64,000 nt of DNA from Pterobdella sp. o SKG-2022 (lineage: Eukaryota > Annelida > Clitellata > Hirudinida > Piscicolidae), in NCBI GenBank assembly GCA_964035795.1, contig OZ038320.1, positions 32,175,783 through 32,239,782 on the forward strand, given 5' to 3'. Positions 1 through 11,800 of this stretch are shown one piece after another. The stretch's first letter is position 1. Every line of letters starts with the position of its first letter. Under the pieces are notes generated by a model that was not told the origin of the DNA, made no database searches, and saw only the letters and a program-made list of their open reading frames with translations. Position numbers and translations under genes: made by a program.

Positions 1-282
1 TAATTAAGGACAATTAGATAATTTCATAATTTAAAAGATTAAAAGATTTAACATCTTCAACGAATATCCGTACGGTGAGTACTTTCATTCATTCGTTTGT
101 AGTACTCGTATGGTTTAATATTATGAGTTTTAACAAATAAAACTATCGTTCAGTATAATTATTTTGAAAACACTGTATAGCTAAAAAAAATTGAAATTTT
201 GAGTTTTCTATGTTTTCAGAAACAAAGCCTACAATTACACCAAACGACTTCGTCAAAATCTTTTTAGACTACGGAAAATAAA
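1..282 (+). promoter_or_regulatory. Probable 5' leader of Pcf11 with a short leader intron
   Basis: This stretch precedes the Pcf11 start codon. It contains a good donor (GTGAGT at 75-80, after TACG) and an acceptor (TTTTCAG ending at 219), so a roughly 145-base intron in the 5' untranslated leader is likely. The remaining leader (220-282) has no upstream ATG in a strong context. No TATA box is evident. The splicing is inferred from consensus only. Confidence 0.4.
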
Positions 283-3200
283 ATGGAAGAAGAAGAAGAA
301 GATATAATTGCGGACTACACTTTGACATTAGAAGACTTGACGTCGAATAGCAAACCACACATAAACGCATTAACAATCCTTGCTGAAGAAAATCAGAAAG
401 AAGCTGACAAAATCGTGATGGCGATTGAGAGTAGATTAAAAGAGGTGTTTTCTTTTGTTTCTAATTTTAATCATTTATTAAATTGTTTCTAAATCTTAAG
501 AATCAATACAGATATTTTGTAAGAAATGTTTTGATAATAAAATAATCAAATATCTCATTTTTTGCGTGTCGTTTTTCTATAATATTTAAAAAATTTCATC
601 AAGCTTTTTAAAACTTCATATACTATACTATACCTATACTCTACATGAAAATATTTCTAGAAAATCCTAATGTTTTTTATCAAGTTATATCAATACAATA
701 AAGTTTATTCCAAACAACTTTTTTAGTTCAAAATTTATCTAAAACATAGTATTATTGTTAGAAAAACTATTTTCATGAATATTCATACTTTAATTATTTT
801 ATTTACCTGAAACTGATTTTTTTTTAGCTTGATTGAATAATTCATAGTTAGATGTTTATACATAAATAAATTTTTCAATTCATATACTCAGATTTATAAC
901 ACACCACATCTAATCTTAAATCATAATTCAAAAATGTAATCATATGAAAGTGAAACACAAAGTTTTTAATATCAAAGTCTAAAATTAGCAATAAAGTCTA
1001 CATTGTTAGTTTGAAATATTTTTGGCATAAATATTATTGTAATTAAATAACAGTTTATTATAAGCCATTTCACTTTATATTATTTTTTTAAATGAATTTT
1101 ATTTTCAAAATGAATTTATTAATTTTAATATTTTATTGTTTTCAAATAAAAACTTAAATAATTTTTTAACTATTAAAACCAAACAGTGAATGCCTCAAAA
1201 CCCAAATATTTCTGTTTTTATTCTATTTCTTGTAACATCATTACTATTATCTTTGGGACTTTTCAGTCTTTCCAAATATATCTATTTCACAACAAAATTG
1301 TTTGCCTATTACTTCTATTTTTAATATCACAAGACTACTAAAAATACATAACTGTTATACATCAACTACTATCATTCCATCACAAACCCCTACACCAATT
1401 AAGCACAACCATTGTCATTACCATATCTTTATGCCACTAATTTCATCATTAAAAAATACCCACCACTACACAGGTGCCAGCCAATGAGAAATTGTATTTG
1501 TTATACCTGATTGACTCAATCATTAAGAATCTTCCACACACTTCCTATCTCAACCTTTTCAATAAGAATATTGTGGCTCTCTTCACTGATGTGTTTGAGA
1601 AGGTTTGTAGCATTAAAATTCTATCTTGATCATCTATTTATAGCAGCTTCTCATTCCAGGGTGTTACTGCATTTTTGTTTGCATTTAATTTCATTTTTAT
1701 TATTTTATCTAAATTCACTTAAATTATTGTTTTTATATTAAATTTATGTATATAATTATTTCATTTTCACATACAACTATAGGTTGATGAACAGACTCGT
1801 GTGAACATGTTTAAGCTTCGACAAACATGGCCTCAACTTTTTCCCAACAATACTCTTCTTTCATTGGATGTTTCTGTAAAATGTCTTGATCCTCACTGGC
1901 CAGTTACAGCTCAGCAACCTGGTGATAATGTTGTGGGATTGGATGGGAAGGAGACCACTAAGGTGGAAGTTGTAGGACAAGTAGTCACTTCTGGAGTCAA
2001 AACATCAACTCCACAACAAATAGTTTCACAACATCTGCTGCAAAAGCAACAAATGAACCAACAAAAACATCTAAATTCACAACAGCAACATTTGGTGCAA
2101 CAACAACATATAATACAACAAAATCTTGCCTTACGACAACCTTCTACTCCGCTCATCCAACCAAACTTGTCTCATATAAACCCAAACTGCCTGCCCTTAC
2201 CAAGGCATTCCCTTCCAAGCCATGTCTCTAACATCCACATCAACCCAGCCATCTTCAAACAGGTTAACATCAGTTTCTCATCATCATCATCATTTTATCT
2301 CTTCTTTTTTCTTACAGTATGTTTTATTCCATCTTTATGTACTTCAGGTTTTTATTAAAATTTTGTTGGTATCCTATTTTAACATTACATTATGTTGATA
2401 GTGATATTGCTGTTTATATTCATATGAGGTAATGATTGCGGATACTTCATGTCACATTTAAAAGGTTTAAAACGCTCCCAGTCTACTTATCAAAAAGTGA
2501 CATTTTTTTTTCTATTGAACGCTGTTTAAATATGTGAAACAAATGGGCCATTTGATATACTGCTATGGAATATATGCTCTGCCATGTGCTCACATTTCCT
2601 TCTAATTAAGTTATAATCAAAATCATGGAATGAAGCTGAATTAGGTGCTGTTAACTTAAACAGTGTCTACAAATATCTTGACTGGAACCTTACATCTACC
2701 TCCCAGATTGAGATCATTGTAATATTCAAACTCACATGTATATGTTTTTTCACTGCCAACTCGACCCTCATTTCTCTAATTATTCAGCTGTGTTTTAGAT
2801 GTATCTCCATCATATATATATAATTAATTTTCATCTTTAGACAATCAAAATTATTAATGAGTCTCAATGATTTCTTGATATGCAACTTTATCAATTTTTT
2901 CAAGGTTATCTATGTTTATTTTGAGGGAGTTAATGTCATTTATTAAGCAATATTGTTTGAATTGGTTTGTAACATTAAAAGTTGCAACATTCATTATTAC
3001 TGTCATAGATGTATCCATTCAAGCTAATTTTATCAAACTAGCGTCATAATATTGCCTATAATTTATGTCAGACTGTCTTTTGTACTCTGCCTTTTCGATA
3101 TGTAAGGAATTCTCTTCCCTTTATCACTCATTTTATAAAAAATTGCATTTGTGTTCACTTGTATGTTCTTTCCACCATTTGAGGCCCACAGGCCAAATCC

Positions 3201-5827
3201 AATCAATCCACTAGTTAGATGAGTCAACTTTTGATCACTAGGAGAATTTGGTTTGTTGTTGGACATTCGAGTGATATTCAATACAGAGTTACACATATGA
3301 ATGATCGTGGCATATAATTGATTTAATGAAGTTCTTCTCTACTTTCCCCATTCAAATATTTGATAAAACTTTCAATAGAGTCCTTAATCAATGGGGAATT
3401 TAAGTTGTAATCTAGATTGTTTAAAAATTTCGTTGTTGTATCTTTTGAGTCCATCACTTATGGGATTTCCGTCAATGAGAAACAGGTCATCCTCATCCAA
3501 AATCCTTGATTTAAGAAATAAGGATCATATTCCTCATTTCTAGCCATTTTGAACTTGTGATCAATTTGAAATTTGTTAAGGCTTAGTTTTTTTCATATCT
3601 TAACTAAGGTGACACTTAAAAATATAACCATAAATGGATTTCTTGGTGTGCTAAAACAGCAGTAAAATTGATAAATATAAAAGAATATAGGGCTATTCTT
3701 TAGCATCTCAACTATGACATAATATAAAATGTGGTTAAAATACGGCGTCAAGATGTTATTTGAGGAATGATCTGCAGATTGAAAGATCTAAATTCAAGAT
3801 TGAGTAAAAATAAAATTGATTAAGATCAAAAAAAAATAGTCGTATTATTCACAATTTGGTTAATTTTATAAAAGCAATCATAAATTAAGGAAAAAACATA
3901 GAGTTCAAGTTTTGAGTCAAAACATGCCTCCTCTCCATCAACTTTCAGACTTGACCCACCTTGTCCTTTAGGGACAAGACTTTAGTGCCATTTTGCTGCT
4001 TTTTAATGACAGTCTTTAGTGGGATTTCTTCATGAGTGTCCCTTGTCTTTCTGTTCCTCATAAAACATCCTAATGACCAACACAGACACCACCTGGGGGG
4101 TAAAACATTTTACTCATGCCGAAATGGATCTTTACAGGCACATAATCAGTGATTGCCATCTCTAAGTTTCAATTATTGATTCTGTAAGCTCTTCCATGTC
4201 TTGGTCTCCGGGGAATCATGATTAAGTGTCAACAGATATTTTCCCAGTGGCCTTTGCAATCTTGACCGCATTTAAGCAAGATAGTGTTTGTGAGATGTCA
4301 ATCTCGTACTTGGTTTCCAATGCGGAACTTGATAAGCTTCTTGGGGCTACAATTGTAGCATTGTTGAGGCATTCAGGCACACTCTTAAAGATATGTTCTT
4401 GGTCTAACGCTGTAATAGATGCCCAGATCCCTGTCTGAAATCTGTATCCTTCTTTTCCACACACTTTCATCTTGCAAATACTTTGAATTGGAAGTGGATC
4501 ATGGCCCTCAATTATGATTAAAGAGTTCTTGTTGCACTGGACCTTTTTCTTTCGGTCTATGTTTCCAACTCCATCTACTGTTTCGACCTCGAACCTTTCT
4601 GAAACATAATATGCAGTTGCTGGGGTGATTTGACATGCAGGAACATACTCTCTTTTAGGTAACCAAATGGTTGAGTCTGTGCTAGTAGAACAAGGGGACT
4701 GCTGGCATCTTCCTCCGAGAAATAAGGGATTTACATATGATTCATCATATATGTCATAATAAGCTTTGTGAGAGGTGATTTTGTACGAAATTTTTTCATT
4801 GGTCTTTGTGTCCATCCACCGACACCTTTTCATCGGGATCTGTGGACCTTGATCCAATCCATTTATATGGTCCTTCAAGGCATCCTTGCATTGAGATGAT
4901 TCTGATTTCACATATAATATTCTTTTAGTTAAAGTCTCTACGTTGAAGAAATTCCTATAACACTCAACTATTACTTTAGGAAAATTGTCTGGCTATACCC
5001 AAACTTCTCTTCATTTTAAGGTGCTTCTCTAGCTATCGCGAACATGCGCTTCTAATAAAATATGAGCAAACACTTAGAGAGGAGCCGCCAAAATTGGAAA
5101 TATTAATTTTGATGACGCAGGCTGGTTGCAAGCAAAACTTCCGGTTAGACATGGGGGAATTGGTCTTCGATCTTGCACTTTCAGCTTACCTCTCCTCACG
5201 CGTAGCATGTCGGTCTTTGGTCTCTGATGTTCTCAATAGCACTAACGGACACCGGTCAGAGGTCGAATTCGTTGCAGCGACAAAAGCCTGGGTTGAAAAA
5301 GATCTTCAGATTTCCTCCAACCCTGAATTCCAACGCAATTGGGATGAATCTATGTGTAAAGCGTTTTTACAGCCAATTGGAAAAAAATGAACTAACACAA
5401 ACTTGCTTCCTTAGCTTCTTCTCAAAATTGCTCCGGTGCCTGGCTGAACTGTTTGCCAAACTCAGCGACGGGCGGGCTTCTACACGACGAATCTTTCAAA
5501 ATTGCAATATCCCTTCGTCTTGTATTGCGTTTATGCTCGCCGCACAAATGTCGTTGCGGAGCTCAAATAGACTTTCTTGGCAGACATCCGTTATCCTGCA
5601 AATTAAATGCTGGACGTATTCCTAGACATTGCGCATTGAACGATTTAATCAAACGTGCCTTAAACAAAGCTTGAACCAGTTGGCCTTGACAGATGAGACG
5701 GCAAACGGCCTGATGGGCTTACCATTTTCCCTTATAAGGCTGGAAAATGCCTCATCTAGGACGCTCAGGCAATTCGCTGTGCGGTGTCTTCTTAGTTTGT
5801 CATATACTTGTGTTTCGTTCTAACTTG

Positions 5828-5872
<45 letters not shown>

Positions 5873-8800
5873 CATTATTTTCGTTAGTTAATTTCGTTCC
5901 ATATTTAGTTTTTAGTTAATTTTCTATTCTCATATAACTTTATATTCTCTTTTTTTAGATTCAATTTTGTCAATATTTTTGAAAATAAATACATGTGTTA
6001 GTTAAAAAAAGGTTAATATTATATATATTTTTTAATTGAGATTTTTCTGTAAAAACAACAAATCTAAAAACCATAAAGTCTTAAAACTGCAGAAAGATGT
6101 ACTGGGTGGCTTTAAGATGAGTTTTTATGTTTATTTTGCATGTTTTTCATACCTGTATGTACCTGTGCCATATACACAAGTGCCAATTACTATTTTAATT
6201 CTATGAGATTTTAAGACACCATAGTCTAACAGTATCAATATTATAAATAAGTTTTTTTTTCACAGAACAAACTGATATTGTTGTTTTCTAGTCTGTAATA
6301 ATATTATTATCTGATGTTTATTGTTGTTTTTGTAGTACTGCCACATCTACCTCATTGTATCTAAATTCTGTGATACAATTCTATTTGATCCTTATATATC
6401 AAAAGGACCTTGAAAGTGTACAAATATTTGTCATCAGATAGTTTTTGACCTTTTCGAAATCAAATTTTTTCTATCATTAGTCCTTTTATTTTTATTATTT
6501 ATCTACTCTTCATTGGAAATCATTTGTATTGGTAAAGCTTTTTGGCATACAGACATGGGTTTTTCGCAAAATACTGACTTACTGCCATCTTTTGACGTCA
6601 TTTTCACTGCTAGATTGCTTGTATACTTTCCATTTATAATAATCTTGAGTCAAAAATACTGGTATTCTTTAATTCTTGGCAGTCTGGGTAACAACTAAGT
6701 GACTCTTGTCAAATCTTTCTCGTATTACTTGTATCTTTTTTTGTTCTGATACTTAGCAAACTCTTCCAGCTAAAATATTTCTTTTTTTTGTATTTTTAAA
6801 TTTAAATTTAATTTTTTAAACTATGATTCCACTTATAGCATATTTGCTTAATTTTTATACCAGGTTTCTCGTTAATATAAATTAAAAGGCTTATATACAG
6901 ATATGTATGAAAAATCTACTACGTTACGTATTTATATTATGGCTAATATCTTTTTAATTTTTTTTAAATACAAGTGTTTCAAGTGATTTGATGGTAAACT
7001 TATCCATTTACTTATCATCTCATTTTGAAGAAAATTAAAATATTGATATTAATATCAATTTTCATTTTTTTAAAATTTTTGAGAAAAATTGGCGTAGCAC
7101 CCTGTGAAACCTAATTATTCGGGCCACTTATGATCGATTTGCGATTCGAGATCATGAATTTAAAACCTCGATCTCTCATAGAATATTAAAATAGTACAAC
7201 ACTTGCTAGTAAGTGAACAAAAAAAAATGGCGATGTGTTTCGAAATGGAAAATAAAAAATCAATATTTTAATTTAAATATGTATTTTTAAATCACGTGTT
7301 ATCTGCATACCTAAAACCTTTAGCATCGCATGAAGATTATTCAAATGTCGATCTTGTTTAATATCGTTAAAATCTCAATAAAAAACCAAAAATTAAATAT
7401 TGACTTTAAGCACTAAAATTAAAAAGTTTAAAAAAAGAAACACTATAGGTTTTAGAAAGAGTAGAAATACATTCGAAGACATCAACATAAGCTCATTTTC
7501 TTGTATCCACAAGCCAACAAGGGTTATTGAGTCACAGGGGTCTTAATGGCTCTATTGAAGAACTTATTTTCAGCCAAAAAACACATTCTTCATCCCATCC
7601 AGATAGGAATAGATTATCAATTTCAGACAATACACCTTCATCATTTTTTTTCAAGGCTGATGCATTTGGCAATCCATTTTTGCTCAAGGCTTTTTTTTAT
7701 CATTTTTTACTTGAATGATTCCCTATTCTATATTGGTGTAATCTCTATTTCTAGACTAGTCGCAATTTTGAAATGAAAGACTAGCTTTTGGATCTGAATC
7801 TTTTTTTTGTTCTCTAAATCGATGGAGATCATATTCTTGAGAGCCTTAACAATGATCTTTTTTATCTTACAGGCTTGATTTATTTTCAGTTTTGTTTTCA
7901 AGCTTGAAGGATAGTCAACCAGAGGAATTTTTGTCACGTCAGCTGGCTTGTTTGCCTTCAACGTCATAAGAACAAAACATTACCACCTGATTTCAGACAA
8001 TTTTTCGAGTTAATTCAATCCAATCTAATCAAGTCAATAAAGTAAGTTATATTTTCAAAGCTCCGAATATCTTTAAAAATATGTCACTAAAGTAGTTTTG
8101 ATGTTGGTTACCTACTGGAGACATCATTGGGCATCATGAATGGACCCTTTCAAGTTACATTTTGAGGCATCGTTCCAACCATTTAGAGTTTTTGGGTTTT
8201 GAATATGTAATTAAAAGATTAAAACGAGAAAAACATTAAAGAAAGCCGTTGATTTGCGTGTAAACCTTAGTTACGGTTGCCATGTCTCAGTTCAATTCCA
8301 TTTTCCAGTTATCTTTCCATGATTTACATGTAAAAACATTTTGCGTTGAACTCGATGGTTCTAAACCTTAGCAAAATAATCAATATTAGTAAGGGGCTCA
8401 AAGAATCGTACAAAATTAGTTTTTTGTTGAAGACGTTATGTATTTATGGTATACTGTAGTTTTCAAGGTTGAATCAATTGAATTTTTTTGAAATAAATCA
8501 CCTTTTGTTGAATTGTGATATATTTTTGAAATTATCACCAAAGACTTCATTGTTTTTGAATCGTTTTTAAAAATTATTTAATAATTTATACGTTTTTGTC
8601 AATAAATTTACATCCAATTAGTGTCAAGTTTTTTGAAAAACTTCAAATATTAAAAATAATTTCCAGTCTTTCACCAACCTATTTGAAATATCTATCTCAT
8701 CGTTATAAATAAAATGTCTACGATTGGTTATTGAGTTGAATATAGTTCAGGGTTTTATTGTATTCTTATACTATTGCCACCATGTAGGATCTGATACAGT

Positions 8801-11800
8801 TCGTTATGAGTTTATTGCGATATTGGTACTATTATTGCGTGCTGTATTTCTTGCTTAATTCATTTGAAATTTTGTTGATTTCCATTGCATTTACTGTTCA
8901 TATTTTGAATTCAATAATAAAACTGCATTTATTTAGCAACTCCATTGATTTACACCATACTCACATCACTGCACCACATTGTATATAACTTACCACACTG
9001 ATATAACAATTAATAACACTACAATGATAAATAAGTCGATTGAATTAATGTAGCTTAATCTTGAATAATAACCACACTACATCACTGAAAGTTAGAACTC
9101 TACACTGCCCTAGTAACCATACCATACTAAATAATTAGTGTTTCCACTCAACCCATTTGTGCCCCTGATCTCACAATAACAATTTTAATAGATATTCTTT
9201 CATATTTATACAAGATTATTGAATTAGGCTTTTATAAACGTTCACATAATATATGATTGGGAAAAAAAGAGAATTCGATACACAAGCTCAAAAAATGGAT
9301 CTGCTCAAATATAGAAGAGAAATTAGCTGATCTTGTTGAAGTTTTTGCCCAGTGATCTCACTTATTTTTTTTTCAAAATTTGACTTTAAAAAAAATTTCA
9401 TAAAAAATTTACTACCACTAAAATTTTTGGCACAAATGGGTTAATACGGTAAATTTTAAGTAATCACTACACTAGTAACATATGAAAATTAGTTCATCAA
9501 TTAGAATATAACCAAATGTATAACTACACTAGTTTAATTGACATATTAATTGGCACTACACAAACCTAGTATACCACAAAAACACCCACAACTAAACGAT
9601 TAAGAGCTTATTGGAGAGGTGGTTATAGTGAAACTGATCTTGCAGGGTGCCATAAAAGACAGTCAGAGAGTAGATAAACATAAGCACACGAGTGATGTTG
9701 CTGATGTCAAGAAGGATACTCCTGCAGGCGACGTCGTAAAAAACAAAATGGCGGATAAAAAAAGCGGGAAAACTAAAAAACTTGGGTTGAGAGACCCAAG
9801 AAATGAAGTTCGAACCCATTCGGCTGAGAATATTAAAAAAAGAAAAATGCCTGATGTTGACAAGAAGAAAGAGAAGAAAGAAAAGAAGGAAGTAAGAAAT
9901 GAAGAGGCCAAAGAGGAAGAAGGTGATGAAGTGTTGAGTGAGTCTCAACTGCGAAGCCAACTGCTGGCCAAGCAGCAGGAACTTCTACAACTACAGTGGA
10001 AGAGGATCGAGATGCAACTTAATACAAAACAAAAACAAACTAATGATGAGGATGAAGACACCCGCCTCAAAGAAACATCGCCAGAAAACACAGATCACAA
10101 GGAAGATAAACAAAAATCAGATCGATGCTTGAAGCAAGAAGCAAGGAAGAAGAATATGGAGGTGGCTAGATCCCTGTTGAATAAGTTCAAGGGGGCTGGC
10201 ATTAACCCACTCAAAAACAAGTCGAGTGCCAAGAATGATAACAGGGGTAATGACAGTAGTGGTGGTGATAAAGATAGTAAAAATGTTGATAAAATGTTGA
10301 CATCAGCCAACTTAAAGGGATTTGTTATCCCCAAAAAAAACAATAAAATGAATAACAAAAATAATAACGATAAAAATAATGAAAAAAACGTTAAAAAGAA
10401 ACAAATTTCTGAGGAAAACAATAAGAATAATAAAAAAAGAAAAAATGTGGATGGGATTGTGTCAGATCCTAGACTGAAGAAGCAGAAGAAAAGCAAGAGT
10501 GAAGATCGAACTTCTATCTCACCTGATATCAGGTTCTTTTATTGTTATTGCTTAGATTATTCCATTTTTTTTTATTTCTCTTATTAACGTGAGCTTTAAT
10601 TTTAACTAGTTATTCAAATATTCATATCAATGATAGTTATTATCTAGATTTTATATATGCATTTGGAAGTTATCAACTCAAGATTAATACTTCCTTAACA
10701 CAAACAACTTTTCGGCCCGCATAGCTCAGCTGGTAGAGCGTTAGACTAGTTATCTAAAGTAACCGGTTTCAATCTCGCGCGGGCTGACAATTATACTCAC
10801 AAGGAGTGGCGGCCTGTAATCATCTGTTGAGCTAACGAAACCCCAATATGGGGCGACTAAAAGTCGATCTAAAAAAAAAACAAATAAAATTAGTCCTTTT
10901 GCCATCTTAATGCTCAAAAATAGAACACAAACTCTTCCATCACAGGGACTTGTTTGGTAATGAGGATAAGGACCACAGGTTGAAACCCAAGGCTCTGCTG
11001 CCTCCACCCTTGCCATCCTACCTCTCTCCACAGTCTCCTGCATGCACTCAAGCTTCTGGGTGGGCCTCATTCAAGGCCTCTCACCCATCCAACTACACTT
11101 CTAACTTCCACCCATTATGCCACCAATATCACAACACACCAAGCACCAATGAAGCTGATAATGCCAATAATAATAAGAAGAGGAAAGCTCTACTACCAAC
11201 GCCTGAATTACTTGTAGATAAATTGAATGAAGATGATAAAGAACAATACAACATGACTGGCAACAAACAAATGACAGATCAACAGCGACATGACCACCTT
11301 CGGCAGATCCAAGTGGAGCTGGTTCGAGAGAGAGATCGGCTACAGAGCATGGATGGTGATGTGCACACCCCGATAAGGGAGTTTAAGAGGAAGATCAACA
11401 TGAGAAGAGATCTACTTGATGAGGAAATGTTGGGTATGTACAGGGAGAGAGTGGAGATTAGGCGTTAGAAAGGTGAATGGTATTAAAGGATGAATGAGTC
11501 AAATAAATGCAATTTAGAATATATCCATAAATAAGTGGACTTTTAATTATTTATTTTCACTAATCACGCTTGTAGTTGTATTGGCCTTGACTACTTTTTC
11601 ACTTATTTTATATAATTCTTTCATTTTCATTCCATGCATCAACCTCATACAACCACTCACAGACATGGAGAACCCTAAATGGTACAACCAAAATAGTGGT
11701 TTCAACAACCCTCCCCTTCTGCCAGCTCCTCCCAAGTTCAAGTCCAACCATTATGAAGGGTACAGACATCGACCCCATGTGAGAAGAGATCTCTCTTGGG

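Larger units (their letters stand above)
2263..9645 (+). other. Giant third intron of Pcf11 (7.4 kb)
   Basis: It lies between CID exon 3 (donor CAG|GTTAAC) and exon 4 (acceptor TTGCAG ending at 9645). It is AT-rich and holds the rhabdovirus-like relic, a retrotransposon relic and an AT microsatellite, listed separately. From about 5900 to 9600 I see no further coding exon, only short chance ORFs. Confidence 0.7.

Noticed and set aside
1911..2156. Minus-strand Cys-rich ORF
   Set aside because: It is the complement of the Gln-rich part (CAA codons) of Pcf11 exon 3.
7080..7210. Possible tRNA or SINE head in the Pcf11 intron
   Set aside because: No paired A and B boxes at proper spacing and no clover-leaf stems could be found.
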